Assembly: GCA_023313575.1 (NCBI GenBank)
Contig: JAJTTP010000022.1
Location: forward strand, 372,001 to 436,000
DNA: 64,000 bases
Direction of reading: 5' to 3'
Source of the DNA: Eutypella sp. D-1
Taxonomy: Eukaryota; Ascomycota; Sordariomycetes; Xylariales; Diatrypaceae
The notes beneath the pieces are model-generated. The model worked only from the letters and a program-made list of their open reading frames with translations. It was not told the origin of the DNA and searched no databases. Below, piece by piece: positions 1 to 10,965 of the stretch; position 1 is the first letter of the stretch; every line of letters starts with the position of its first letter. Both the position numbers and the translations under genes were made by a program.

Positions 1-570
1 CGTCCTAATCGGGATCTCATCGCGTGTGTACCAGGTAGATGTGATAAACATCAACGCTGGGGAGATGGTGGCTTCGGCGACGCCTAAGAGAAAGCGGACC
101 GTGATAAGACCGCCAAAGTTCGAACATGCCGCTGTAAGGCCCACCACAGCACCCCAGAAAAATGTGTTGCAGGCGATGTACTTGCCAATCGGTAGACGCG
201 CGATCAACAGCGTCGTGGGATAGTTCCAGAAGAAGTAGCCGAAATAGAACACACTGGACACCCAGGAGTAGTCGGATCCTCGTAAGTGATTGTCTTCTCG
301 CAGGCCAAATACTGCGGCGCTGGATAGTATGGTCTTGTCCATAAAATTGAACATGTACGTAACGAAGAGCAAGGGCATCAGGCGCCAGTCAATTCGGCGT
401 AAGATGCGCCTCGCCTCATCATCCTCTACATCTTCACCAACGTGACGACTGTCGGCATCTTCAGATTCTGGTGCACCCATGATGAGCTGCGACTGGCTGG
501 AAAGGGAACCGGCGTGCTCTCTCGTATGCGTACGAGAGCTTGACATGGGCATTTCCGCCGCTCCATTCAT
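1..570 (-). CDS. MFS transporter, allantoate permease (Dal5/Tna1-like) family, 5' part only
   Basis: This is the N-terminal 190 codons of a major facilitator running off the left edge; the frame is open from a stop near 688 to base 1. Family knowledge: the anion:cation symporter branch carries allantoate, nicotinate, pantothenate and similar organic anions across the plasma membrane; the substrate here cannot be told. After an acidic cytosolic tail comes RRIDWRLMPLLFVTYMFNFMDK, the typical loop and first membrane helix of this branch, then GYFFWNYPTTLLIARLPIGK and a third helix ending GVAEATISPALMF. Three in-frame Met codons occur at 570, 552 and 546; I took 570 as the longest. The catalytic half lies outside the window. 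Family assignment is firm, substrate unknown. Confidence 0.85.
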   Translation of the reverse strand, partial: MNGAAEMPMSSSRTHTREHAGSLSSQSQLIMGAPESEDADSRHVGEDVEDDEARRILRRIDWRLMPLLFVTYMFNFMDKTILSSAAVFGLREDNHLRGSDYSWVSSVFYFGYFFWNYPTTLLIARLPIGKYIACNTFFWGAVVGLTAACSNFGGLITVRFLLGVAEATISPALMFITSTWYTRDEIPIRT

Positions 571-1501
571 CGCCAGGCAGCCCAAGTTAGGTTCTTGCAG
601 GTGTCTGTGTAGCAGACAGGGGTCGTTACCCCGACTGTCATTCCAATGATCGATTCCAGTACCGCTCCGCTGATCCCCCTCTATCTGTTATCATGGGCGA
701 ATCAGATAGAGCGGAAAACCAATAAAGCCAAGGAAAGGGTTTTAACAATATTCCCGACGCTAAGTGAAAAGGCATGTCTTGGCTAACTTGGCCTGCTTTC
801 TTCCAATCGGTAATGACTTTTTCTCCTTAACTACGAGTAGCCACGCCGCAGGACTTCGATGCGACATAACTAAAACCCCAGTGTAGATTAAGATATTACC
901 AAGAAGCCTTGATTCGGTAACCCGCGCGGGTTCGGGAATAGCTCCGCTTTCTCCAACCCTCCAAAGCTTAAATGCGGCCCGGAAAATGCAGGGTCACCAC
1001 CGTGCGGTACCAATTCTGGACGGTATGATTTCGATTATAATGGTGCATCACAATCAGGCTCCAGGTTTACTAGGCTAGGCGGCAGAAATTCTCCCAAATA
1101 GATACTCTACAACATAATGCATCATTTGACCAACATTTGCAATTGCAGGCCAATTCACCAAAACCATACAGCGGTGTGTTTTTATTTAGTTATTGACGTT
1201 TTCTCTCGAAACCTACCTTTTTTTCTATTTTCCTTATTTTCCAATCCCTGTCTAGTGGTATTCCTGCATGAAACTAATGATCCAACGCGCAACAAACAAG
1301 GGTTCACAAAACTGTCAACATAAAAAGAACGTGGACGAAGAGCATTTCAAACCACGTCAACCCTAAATCTGTGAAACATTCAGTCACGCTGGCGGGAGCG
1401 ACTACTTACCTAGTAGCCACGAATTCCTAGTAACACGCGAAACGGCCATGACCTAGTCGTCCAAATGTGCCGTGCGGAGATGTTCTAGAGACCATCAGAG
1501 T
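571..1501. other. Intergenic, divergent from the MFS gene
   Basis: It holds the putative promoter of the MFS gene and the 3' flank of the next minus-strand gene. Only short unsupported reading frames are present. I see no RNA gene or repeat. Confidence 0.5.
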
Positions 1502-2311
1502 TTACACCATCATATCCAGAGACGGCGGGTAACTCAGGCAAGGTATCATTGTGTTACTTGGAGTGGTGGGTGGCGTGGCCATTCCCCAGCCACCTGCATG
1601 TGCCTGGGCATTCATGGCCCAAGGATTGCTAAACTGGATATCGTTCTGACCGTAATATGACTGCAAACGTGGGGCAGGGCCATACAGTTCAGGGCCGTGA
1701 ATGCTGAGATCGTGGTCTACTGACTGATTAAGTTCCGACGCCGGAATGCCGCACTCGTTTTCGTATCCGACGTTCGGGAGACTCCAGTCCTTCGTCGATG
1801 ACATCCATTGGAAGTGATTCTCATCAGCTTTCATCTGATCAATGACAGCACTAAATAGTCGAGGATGGGTAAACATCACAGTGCTGAAGGGGAGGCGTTT
1901 AACAATATCTGGGATGGCATCAGCGTAAAACTGAGTGCTGACCTCGTCATACACTTCTTTCCCCTGGTCACTTTGGCTGCATATGTCCTCACGCCTGCTG
2001 TCGACTGTGTCGTGATCGAGATTTGATATCATCTGAGTCCAAATGAGGGTTCGTTCGTAAGAGCTTATCCGAGGTAGCTTCAACGCCTTGCGCATTGAAG
2101 CTTGCTCACCACCTTCACGATCCATTCGTCGTGGGCGTTGACTTGGGACCGATCGTGGCATGGGCTTTAACTGTTCCTGAATCATCTCCCCAGTGGCCGC
2201 ATCCCGGCGAGATCTCGTTCGTGTCGGAGAGTTCCCACGCATCACAGCACTTGCTCCCGTGGATGGAGCCGCTTTAGTTCTCTTCGTAACCCGGTACGGT
2301 CCTGGTGCCAT
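1502..2311 (-). CDS. Hypothetical protein, basic N-terminus
   Basis: I do not recognise this protein (269 residues from the Met at 2311). The frame opens earlier (2437), but the first 42 codons look like leader sequence, and the start at MAPGPYRVTKRTK begins the more protein-like part. The first 80 residues are rich in Arg, Lys, Ser and Thr with RTRSRR and SQRPRRMDR patches that could act as nuclear localisation or nucleic-acid-binding stretches. A middle part (YERTLIWTQMISNLDHDTVD) could be helical, and the C-terminus is rich in Gly, Pro and Thr. No signal peptide, membrane segment or catalytic motif is seen. It may be a lineage-specific gene; a spurious frame is possible but unlikely at this length. 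Confidence 0.45.
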   Translation of the reverse strand: MAPGPYRVTKRTKAAPSTGASAVMRGNSPTRTRSRRDAATGEMIQEQLKPMPRSVPSQRPRRMDREGGEQASMRKALKLPRISSYERTLIWTQMISNLDHDTVDSRREDICSQSDQGKEVYDEVSTQFYADAIPDIVKRLPFSTVMFTHPRLFSAVIDQMKADENHFQWMSSTKDWSLPNVGYENECGIPASELNQSVDHDLSIHGPELYGPAPRLQSYYGQNDIQFSNPWAMNAQAHAGGWGMATPPTTPSNTMIPCLSYPPSLDMMV

Positions 2312-3647
2312 GATGAATGGGATGACGTTTGAGTGACTACTTGAAATGAATCCGGAGTGTTTCAGCTGCTTAGTTGATACCCTAATGAATGTTATGTTAC
2401 GAAGAAGAAAGATACAGCAGACGTGGCTGTAGAACACCCTAGTACTTATATAAGCCCGGCCCTCGTTCCATTTCTTGTCTTACTGATCCTGGAGTATAAG
2501 CTCTTTAACCTAGGAACAATAGTATAGTAGAAACTATTCACGTATCACAAAGAGCCACTAACAATTATTCGTGTCAGCAATAACCACAAATAATTAGCCA
2601 TGAACGCGCCATGGAATGTCTTAGACAGAGGGTATAGAGATGTACATAGCGAAACAAAGATCGCGGCCTCCGGCTTACCACTCATTCAGACCTAGTAAAC
2701 ACTACAATGGACGGAAACTGGCCTTTATTCTACGAATGCTCATTGTGTCGGAAATACTCACAACGGCTTTTAAAACTTATTTAGCTTTGCTTTGCGTAAA
2801 CTTGCAAATACGGTAACTCTAGTTGTATTCGTTCTTGAGTCCATAGAAAGCCCCTCGAGATCCCTAGAATCACCTTCATTCAGTGTACTAATTGCTAGCC
2901 AGTCGGAAATGAACATATGTCTAAAGTTATCGTCATTCCCCGCCTTTCAGAGTCGCGGCCCTTATCTATCAGACATCTATTCGCTGGTGTGTATCGTTAT
3001 GGTGGTAATTACGCATAGCAATTGTGCGACAGCTGCTGCCTTCTAGGCGTCAGCGGTTCATTCCTTAAGCATCAGCCATTGTCGCATCACGTAGCCCGCC
3101 CGTGGCCAAGCATCGTAGAGACAGCCTTGTAGCTTTGGACAGTACTTTTGCCACTCCGGTTGTTGAGACGGCGGCACCATGGCCCGTTTGAATGGCCGTA
3201 TTACATTCACAATTTACTTATCACTCTCTCTGGGCCGTGTTGTCCATTTTTATTGTTTCCCGAAAATGTCGGCCTTTCGCAGCTTTCTTTGGCTGTGACG
3301 CCATGCTGCCGGATTTTGTTAATTATGGCTCGCGGATATTCAAACTCATCGCTAAATGCCGTCATGTATAGGTAGGGGCGACCAGGAGATCATAGGCATC
3401 GTGGGGGGGGGGGGGCACTACTAACTTCAAGAATATTCATGCCGGCATACCAAACATCGACCTCGAAGGTTCTCGATTGCCGTACTTCAGGATCTTGCTC
3501 CGAATCCTGATATATAAGTTCAAAGCATCTCCACTCATTATGAAGTCCCCATCCACGATCTGTCTAACACGTGCCCCTGCAACTTTTTGAAACTCATTTG
3601 AATCAAGCAATCTCAGTAACATCCTCACTTATCGACCCACTGCTTAG
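2312..3647. other. Intergenic with a G13 tract
   Basis: There is no convincing gene between the two divergent genes. A run of 13 G lies at 3403-3415. Short frames here have no family features. Confidence 0.5.
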
Positions 3648-4649
3648 ATGTCTTTTCCATCACCCCATAACAAGTCGTCGGGGGATGAAGATCCCTATGC
3701 TATCTTAGAGGTGGCCAGGGACGCCAGCATCGAGGAATTGCATACTGCTTACCGAAGGCGCAGTCTGCAATATCACCCAGATAGAGAGGGGAGGTCATCG
3801 GAGGCCAGTCACTCAAACTTCATACGACTAACAGCCGCCTATGAGCTCCTGTCCGATCCCCTACGACGACGGGAGTATGATGAGAGGAACTTGCGCCAAA
3901 ACGCTTCCTATTCCACAAATCATGGGGAAAGCGTCGAGAAGCCCGGGTCAAGCTATCCACAACCTGAGTCTGGAGGGACAACACCCCCAGCACGGCCTTC
4001 AGCACCTACCCCCGAAGACCAAGAGCGGATGAGACAAGAAGATGAGAGGAGGCGGAGCACGGCTGAAAGCGAGTCGAGCAGCCGATTTCAAGATGATGTA
4101 GAAGCAATTCTAAAAGCAACCTATATCACTAACAACATGGATATGATATCGACGTCCCTTGCAGATCTTGAGCACTACCAAGATAGACTATGGGATGCTT
4201 GGGATGACTGGTATAGGGACTTCCGTTCGGTATGCCATGGACCACAGGAAACTGACCCAATATTGGAACTTCGTACCTGCTATGGTCATATCCGCCAGCG
4301 AGTGAAAAATCTGGATCGTCGATGCAAAGAGTTCCACCAGGCCGCGATAAGTCTACATCCCAGCGTGGGTGAATTCCACTGGAGACTATGTTGGATTCGC
4401 AGGTACAGTCATCGGTATTTCGAGGCTCTCTTTTCGCAGCTGATATCAGAAGGGCTCGAATTGCACATGGATATCGTAATGTTGAGATTGATATGGTGCC
4501 CGCGAATCAACGAAGCGATAACGAACCCCAGTGCCCCACGGCCTGTGGTCTTGCAGCTTGTCAACAGCGCAATTGAGAGACTATCCCCATTTTCTCGAGG
4601 TCTTCCAGTTACGGATAACTTTGCGAGAGAGTTCCCAGACCTCCAATGA
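3648..4649 (+). CDS. J-domain (DnaJ/Hsp40-type) protein
   Basis: A single-exon 333-residue protein. Residues 15-82 form a J domain: DPYAILEVARDAS is helix I, then AYRRRSLQYHPD with the diagnostic HPD tripeptide at 43-45, then FIRLTAAYELLSDPLRRREYDERN for helices III-IV. Family knowledge: the HPD loop stimulates Hsp70 ATPase activity. After a Pro/Ser/Glu-rich linker (about 85-150), residues 150-320 form a helical region with many Trp, Tyr and His that I do not recognise. There is no glycine/phenylalanine region or zinc finger, so it is a class C J protein, probably recruiting Hsp70 to a special client. No signal peptide or membrane segment is seen. Confidence 0.85.
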   Translation: MSFPSPHNKSSGDEDPYAILEVARDASIEELHTAYRRRSLQYHPDREGRSSEASHSNFIRLTAAYELLSDPLRRREYDERNLRQNASYSTNHGESVEKPGSSYPQPESGGTTPPARPSAPTPEDQERMRQEDERRRSTAESESSSRFQDDVEAILKATYITNNMDMISTSLADLEHYQDRLWDAWDDWYRDFRSVCHGPQETDPILELRTCYGHIRQRVKNLDRRCKEFHQAAISLHPSVGEFHWRLCWIRRYSHRYFEALFSQLISEGLELHMDIVMLRLIWCPRINEAITNPSAPRPVVLQLVNSAIERLSPFSRGLPVTDNFAREFPDLQ

Positions 4650-4807
4650 TTTAATATATTAGAAGAGGAGGATTGGAGTGGGCGTGTTTTTAATATTAGA
4701 TAGTCGCAGGAGTACAAAGAGTTTTCATATTAACGCATAATAATGCCAGTGAGAAGTGATACTAGCCATAACAACTACATATCGGAGATGATATTCTACA
4801 TACAGTA

Positions 4808-5614
4808 CTACCGTCCCTTCCACCTTAATCTTTTTGCCCACTCAGCCCACCGGACTACTCGCTCGTCATACATCAGTAGCTCGACGGTGTAGTAGTGTCG
4901 GGCGAGCTCCTCGTGGCTCGCGAAGCGGTGCACGAAGCGATGACAGGCGCCACATAGCCAAGCGACATTCTGGAGGTCCTCAGCACGATGCCAGCCACGC
5001 CTGACAGCCTTGTCATGCACAAATCGTGGTATGAGGTGATGATAGGTCAGCGGCACCCAATCTCTACCGCATATCTCGCACCCATCCGCTTGCGCCTTCG
5101 TGGAACTCGGCGTCGGCGGTGGTGTCGCGATGCTGGTTAGTAGGGATGTGAGCACCGGGGCCAGAAACTCGTTGATGCCCTGCACGGACTCTTGTGTGAT
5201 GCCGTAGGCGATTAGAGAATCGGCGATCGATGGATCCAGAGTAGGAAGCATATCAGCCACATTATCACCAGTCAGGGGTAAGGTATAGCGCTCTTGCAAC
5301 TTGTCGTCACCGCTGTATACATGATAATCGAGGATTTTAAGCTCATCGGGTAAAGACCAAAAGGCCTCGGTCGCGATATAATCTATGAACTCGGCTAAAC
5401 CTTCGGCGTTGTTCAAGCTGGAATCATCTTCATCTTTAGCCTCGCCTAACTGTGAATGAGATGACAAATGTGTCGATTTCTTATTGAGCTTGAGCCTTGT
5501 CTTGCGGCTTGTTGCCTTAGACTGCGGTTGCGAAATCTTCTCGATGAGGACCGCAGAGAGGCAGTCTCGAAAAATGGCATAGTTTGTTTGCTGATCATCA
5601 GGAATCATCGCCAT
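4808..5614 (-). CDS. HNH-endonuclease-like domain protein
   Basis: A 268-residue protein from the Met at 5614. Residues 179-240 hold a zinc-type HNH fold: CEICGRDW (first CxxC), then LTYHHLIPRF with the double His, an Asn in EDLQNVAWL, and CGACHRFVH (second CxxC plus His). Family knowledge: HNH domains bind one metal in a beta-beta-alpha motif and cut nucleic acid; two CxxC pairs usually hold structural zinc. The N-terminal two thirds is helical with a basic KATSRKTRLKLNKKS patch at about 55. The frame stays open upstream to 6064, but that extension is poor in protein-like composition, so I prefer 5614. Target and cellular role are unknown. Confidence 0.65.
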   Translation of the reverse strand: MAMIPDDQQTNYAIFRDCLSAVLIEKISQPQSKATSRKTRLKLNKKSTHLSSHSQLGEAKDEDDSSLNNAEGLAEFIDYIATEAFWSLPDELKILDYHVYSGDDKLQERYTLPLTGDNVADMLPTLDPSIADSLIAYGITQESVQGINEFLAPVLTSLLTSIATPPPTPSSTKAQADGCEICGRDWVPLTYHHLIPRFVHDKAVRRGWHRAEDLQNVAWLCGACHRFVHRFASHEELARHYYTVELLMYDERVVRWAEWAKRLRWKGR

Positions 5615-6912
5615 GTTTTGATAGATATACTCATAACAGTGTGCTAAATGTAACTGGTGTAAGAAAAGGCTCCCTTTCAGGTAGCTTAGGTGGCCATTAG
5701 TGGGTTCAGATAGAGTACAATTAGGTACATAAGTACGTAGCGCACCCCTACGGACGCGAAGCGCAAGGTCCACTTGAAGCAGATAGGGGCAGTATGGGCC
5801 GTGGCGCCCCTCAGAAAGCGCCCATGGATGATGGAGAACAACCAACAGCAGAATGTTTTCAACGCTGATTGGTAGACATTTATAGACAGAGGGTATACTG
5901 TGGGCAGGAAGACCAGATGCTGCATCAGTAATGCCGTCTGTTTCCCCAGAAACTAGACGAAACTCAATACGCACAGTACAATACACGAGTTGCACAGAAT
6001 TATTGGCAGCTACCTGGGTACTTAAGTAGTTAAGGTACAAGCCTCTTGATACAGATTTTTGCATTCATATATCAAAGACGTAGAAAGAAGGATACTTTGC
6101 GCATAACAAGACATATGATCATTCTGGATCTCCAAATAATTTTTGCCGTAGATCACTGAAGTTTTCAGCATCCAGCATGTGTTTGACCCGACCCCTGTCT
6201 ATGCCCTAAAGTCAGTGTAAGATTAGCGGCCCATCCGCCAAACTGTGAGGTATGATCAGTCATTCAGTCATTGTAATTATATAGTCATTCTTAAGCAACG
6301 TCAAAATCGAACAAATAATAAGACTTACAATATGAAATACGTCTCGGACTATCTCCATAGTCCATATGGACCACACTTGTCAGTTTCGGGCCTCTTGTGC
6401 TATGCCTCATTTACGCACCAGCAGACCAGACAAAGAGCCTCTTGAAGCTTGATCCTCTTGGCGTAGCTGACCACCCAGACTAGGCTTCTAGGTAGTAAGC
6501 AAGCCTTATGGTTAGGTGCTCTCTGCATTCACGATAGCAGGGTTTATGTCGCGCTTCGGTCAGAATGGGCAGGTGAACAATGCCTCCTAATGCGGGTTAT
6601 ACGCAGCTAGGACCCGGTGAAATAAAGAGTTTCTGGCAAGTATAGTAAATAATATGTATATCATTGTCATATAGTTCTTTCGTATCACCATGATGGCAAT
6701 GCCAATTGACTGTGGAGTATAAAGGTATGATCGGAAGGGGCATCTTTACACACGTAGCCGTCATCATAATAACCCCGATCTATATGACTAACCATCGTTG
6801 CCTCCAGGCTTATACAATTAGTGGCAGCTCCTGGCTTGTAAACGCGATACCAATTAGAATAGGTTTATGCTTCGCCAGTTACTGAAATTGGCATCGATCT
6901 ATCTGCTCAGCA
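5615..6912. other. Intergenic between divergent HNH and HET genes
   Basis: The first 450 bases are an open extension of the HNH frame, more likely leader than protein. The rest is A+T-rich promoter sequence with no recognisable gene. Confidence 0.4.
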
Positions 6913-8952
6913 ATGGGCGAGTACCAATATACCCCCCTTCCGGAGATGGGCCACATACGCATCGCGGTGATACATCCCGGCAAGTATCGTGATAAAATTG
7001 TTATCAGCCTACATCAAATCCCATTCCGCCAGGATACAACGACCATCTACGAGGCCCTATCCTACACGTGGGGTACAGAAGACGATGCCAACCCAGTCGT
7101 GATTGACCCCGACCCATTCCAAGCTCTCAACGATGCAAAGGCGCGACCGGGTTCCATCGACTCAGCGAAGAGTTCAGTACGCCGCCTCTTTGGGGTTTTC
7201 GACGACCGTCCGACTCTGCCGATTAAAAAGAACCTTGGTATAGCGCTGCGACACCTACGGCGCGAGGACGGCCCAAGGTATATGTGGATAGACGCCATCT
7301 GCATCAACCAAGGAAGCCTGACCGAAAAGGGGCCACAGGTAGCCCAGATGAGCGAAATCTATCGGCGCGCCAATCGCGTGGTCGTTTGGCTCGGCCCGGA
7401 AGAGAACGACAGCAACCGCGCCATGGACATCTTGAGGCACATGGGGTCGGAGGTCGAGGTGGATTACGCGTTCGGTGTCATCACGCCAGCCAAGGGGTGT
7501 AAAGACCCCGAGTTGGCGTTGCGCCACAAGGTGATCCCGCTGCTCTCCCATGAGGTCGACGCAGTCTACCATCTTCTCTTCCGCAAATGGTTTGAGAGGC
7601 TTTGGATAAGGCAGGAGATCTACTTGGCCAACTCCGAGGCTATCATCACATGCGGTCCCCGCGAGGTGAGCTGGGTGCTATTCCGCAAGGGCCTCTACCT
7701 GCTATATAACAAGTTGTTGCCACCTCATAACCATGGCGACGCGCTGCATAAGCGATTTGCGCTCCTCAGAAACTTGATACTGCAGGGCTCGCTGACATTT
7801 CTGCTGGATGTGCGTCGCCACTTCGGCTATTGTGAGTGCACCGACCCCCGCGACCGAGTTTACGCTGTCACGGCCCTACTTGAGGAGGATCACTCGAGAA
7901 AGGCCATACCGGCTCCGGACTACACAAAAACGGCCGCCGGAGTCTATAAAGAAGTCGTACTGCGATACTCCGCGTCCAAGAACGACTGCAACCTACTCAG
8001 CAACTGTGAGTTCGACGAGGATAACATGGGTCCCAGCTGGGTGCCAGACTGGTCAAAGCCGTTCCGTATCAACCAAAGTCCAGACGTTATGCATGCCGCG
8101 GGTCCGTACGGGCGCGTTGCGGACCTATCGCGGACCGACGACGATATACTCGGCCTTATGGGCGTGTCAGCGTGCGTTGTCGAGAAAGTCCATATTAAAT
8201 CGACGTTTTGGGAAGCGTACGACATACGTTATCCGCAGCAGCTACGGACCTACCTCCGAACCTTTGCCGATGGTATGGCGGACGAGTACATGCCTGGCGT
8301 CGGTATGATCGAAGCGCTGGCGCGCACCCTCCTCCACAACTTCAGCTCCAACCTGTTCTTTCCGGAGAACAAGCATTGGCCCGAGCTGGACAGCGCGGTG
8401 AATTTCCTAGAAAAGCTTATGGCGGACCACGAGATCAGCCAGGATGACCTCGTTCCTGGAACCGCAGCCAGTAACTTCTTGCTGTCGGTCTTCAATCAAA
8501 CCATAGACAGGCACCTGTTCCGCGCCAGCAACGGGTACATCGGTATAGGGCCGTCTTGGGCCGAGCCGGGCGACCTGATCTGCGTGCTCCTGGGCTGCGA
8601 TGCAACGATGCTACTACGGCCAGTAGGTGGCGGGCCCGACGACGGCGACTCTAAAACGCAGAAATACAAAGTCGTAAGCAAGTGTTTCGTGCTAGGACTA
8701 TCGCAAGGCGAGGCCGTACTGGGGCCCCTACCGGATCATATCGTGCCCCAGTTCATAAGCGAGGACCCAATCGGGATCATGCGGCACGCATTCTTAGATA
8801 CACTCACGGGCCGGAGGTTCTTCCGCGATCCGCGGCTGCCCGACACATTTTCCGCCGACGATGATGATTGGTATCGCGGCAAGACCGTCCCTCCTCAGAT
8901 GGACACGTTCGCACAAAAAGGCGTCGATCTGCGATGGTTCTACCTCGTGTAG
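6913..8952 (+). CDS. HET-domain protein (heterokaryon incompatibility type), copy 1
   Basis: A single-exon 679-residue protein. The HET domain shows its usual blocks in order: YEALSYTWG at 46-54, LRHLRRED then WIDAICINQ at 125-133, and QVAQMSEIYRRANRVVVWLG at 142-161, followed by the block FRKWFERLWIRQEI. Family knowledge: HET domains are TIR-like effector modules that trigger cell death in fungal non-self recognition after fusion of unlike hyphae. Past the domain, CTDPRDRVYAVTALL and a long C-terminal part with no repeats (no WD, NACHT or ankyrin) match the common HET-only type. The gene at 16291 is similar across its whole length, including the ends GPLPD and a closing DPR motif. The partner allele or trigger is unknown. 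Confidence 0.9.
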   Translation: MGEYQYTPLPEMGHIRIAVIHPGKYRDKIVISLHQIPFRQDTTTIYEALSYTWGTEDDANPVVIDPDPFQALNDAKARPGSIDSAKSSVRRLFGVFDDRPTLPIKKNLGIALRHLRREDGPRYMWIDAICINQGSLTEKGPQVAQMSEIYRRANRVVVWLGPEENDSNRAMDILRHMGSEVEVDYAFGVITPAKGCKDPELALRHKVIPLLSHEVDAVYHLLFRKWFERLWIRQEIYLANSEAIITCGPREVSWVLFRKGLYLLYNKLLPPHNHGDALHKRFALLRNLILQGSLTFLLDVRRHFGYCECTDPRDRVYAVTALLEEDHSRKAIPAPDYTKTAAGVYKEVVLRYSASKNDCNLLSNCEFDEDNMGPSWVPDWSKPFRINQSPDVMHAAGPYGRVADLSRTDDDILGLMGVSACVVEKVHIKSTFWEAYDIRYPQQLRTYLRTFADGMADEYMPGVGMIEALARTLLHNFSSNLFFPENKHWPELDSAVNFLEKLMADHEISQDDLVPGTAASNFLLSVFNQTIDRHLFRASNGYIGIGPSWAEPGDLICVLLGCDATMLLRPVGGGPDDGDSKTQKYKVVSKCFVLGLSQGEAVLGPLPDHIVPQFISEDPIGIMRHAFLDTLTGRRFFRDPRLPDTFSADDDDWYRGKTVPPQMDTFAQKGVDLRWFYLV

Positions 8953-9572
8953 AGAGAGCAGGCCCGGCAGTGGTATTGGATATGGCGGACGTAGTTACGA
9001 GGTGGCTTGGAGGTCCCTGGAAGAAAGTGGACAGGGTGTACATATATACATACACACCTAACAATACTGGAAATTCATAGCTAACAAAAATCAAAATCGT
9101 AGTAACAAGTAAGGAAGCAGTATATAATAAAAAACCTGCTATGTCATCTCTGATTATTTACCTAATCATTTGAATTTGGGGTACTACTATAGTACAGCAG
9201 ACAGGCAGTATAATCTGTGTCGGTGGATTTGATATCCGTCCGATTTATTGCCGACACATCCAGTGTGGATATGCAGGTTGTTATGATATGAACTTCTAGA
9301 TACATAGAATGGAGAAGTTGAATCTGTACAGTTGTAGGAACTACCGTAAGTGAGGTAAAAGTCATCATCTCCGTCGCTCCCAAAAAACTGATTCGCAATT
9401 AGATCGCGGTTTTGGTATGTCAAGTTAATGAAGCTCTGCTCATATATTGCAGCCTCTTTCCGTTTCCTTTTCTGAACTAAAGACCACGAAGAATCAATCC
9501 ATAATGCCAATTAACCTCCGAACTCCAGCCCAGGCCCAAAACGCCGCGATTGAAAATAGGAAACCATTTACA
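8953..9572. other. Intergenic between convergent genes
   Basis: It holds the 3' flanks of the HET and SDR genes. Short frames on both strands overlap one another and show no family features. Confidence 0.45.
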
Positions 9573-10758
9573 TCACCACGGGACAGTCCCCTCGAGGGTA
9601 TCGAGGATCTGGCCGAACTCATCATCCCTCTGGCCTTCAATGACGCGAACGAAGGCCTCGGCGACGTCGGCAGGGTCCCGGGCACCGTGGGACTTCTTGA
9701 CGGTGGGGTCGAGGCCAGCGAGGCCTGTGGCGGTATATCCGGCGTTGTAAACGCTGATTTTGACGCCGCTACCCTGGAGCTCAAAAGCCTGGCAGGCGGC
9801 CAGCATATTGAGGCCGGCCTTGCTGATTCGGTACTCGGGTGCGGTAATGGGATGGGACTGGTCGGAGGAGTCGGAACGCCGGGTTACCGAGCCCAGGTCG
9901 CACGTCATGTGCAGGAGGCGCTTGTCCTTCTTGGACGCCGGCAACTGCACCATCAGGAGGGATTTGAAGGCCTCGCTTATAGCGTACGCTGAGACCAGGT
10001 TCGTCTCTAGCGCCTCCCGCAACATCGGCACCGGGTTCCCGTTGTACCGCATCACTGCCGCGTTATTGATCAGGATGTCTACTCGCCCAGCCACGGAATC
10101 TATCGTCTCTGCGGCCCATTTTACCGACTCGGTGTTCGTAACGTCAAGCGGTAGCACTGTGAAGGAATTGTCATGCTCGGCGACGAGTGACGCCGCCGCG
10201 GCTTCCCCCTTTGCCCAGTCACGTGAACAAAGGAAGACATGATACGGGCCTCCGCTAGGAGAATCTTCTTCGGCAGGCTCGGCACGGAGAAGGGTCTTGA
10301 CGACCTCGAAACCAATGCCTCTGTTCGCACCTAAATATGATATGAGCGACGGCAGGTTCTTATGAAACCGAGGCTCGAAGCCGGCAAAGTAGACATACCT
10401 GTGATGAGAACAACAGTCTTTAAGGGATCAATGGGTTTCACTAATGGGAGATGGCTTGGAAGGAGGGGTGTTTCCACTCGTCCTGGTTGCGGTCCGGTCT
10501 GTGGCGTAGCTACTGATTGTGAAGGCTGGGGTGTAGCTGAAACCCGTGGCGATGCTGAGAATTGGGGAGTTGCTGGGGACTGGGGCAATGTCATGGGAAG
10601 AGGTGTTGCCGAGGGCGTTGCTGCGGGCTGAGGATTCCATTGTGGTTGTGGCACTGGCATTACTGAGGGTTGCTGTGCGCCCTGCATCGCCATCATTGGC
10701 TGCTCCCAATTGGGAGCCGGGGCCGGAGCCGGAGGACGGGGGACTTTAGGCCGGCGGA
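9573..10758 (-). CDS. Short-chain dehydrogenase/reductase (SDR) with Pro-rich N-terminal tail
   Basis: A classical Rossmann-fold NAD(P) oxidoreductase. Exons are 10758-10399 and 10330-9573, with a 68-bp intron (GTATGT...TTTAG) that interrupts the cofactor loop: the first exon ends VVLITG and the second supplies ANRGIGFEVVK. Further on are DILINNAAV, and YRISK giving the catalytic Tyr-xxx-Lys. The C-terminus PW at 9573 is normal for the family. Odd feature: no Met lies just before the Rossmann strand. The frame continues upstream through about 90 residues rich in Pro, Gln, Ala and Thr with Met codons at 10696 and 10693, and then phase-matches a helix-turn-helix exon at 10989-11223 through a possible intron. 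A GTG sits 15 codons before the intron, where an ATG would be expected. The start is therefore unsettled; substrate unknown. Confidence 0.75.
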
Positions 10759-10965
10759 CTTTTAAGGAACGTTAGCCGGACTTCCTCAAATACTAGATCC
10801 CTGTCTTTTGAGACTCGAAATAGAGCAGGTAACAATAACATCGAGCCCAATATCTCACGTCGCAATTGACTGTATCAAAGATAAGGGGAATATTCCACGA
10901 TGGGCAAGCCAATACCTTACGCCTTGAACAAGCTAAGGAAGAGACCATGCATGGAAACTAGAACG

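Noticed and set aside
5615..6064. N-terminal 150-codon extension of the HNH protein
   Set aside because: Open but of irregular composition, with no family feature; the internal Met at 5614 starts the credible protein. Transcript data could overturn this.
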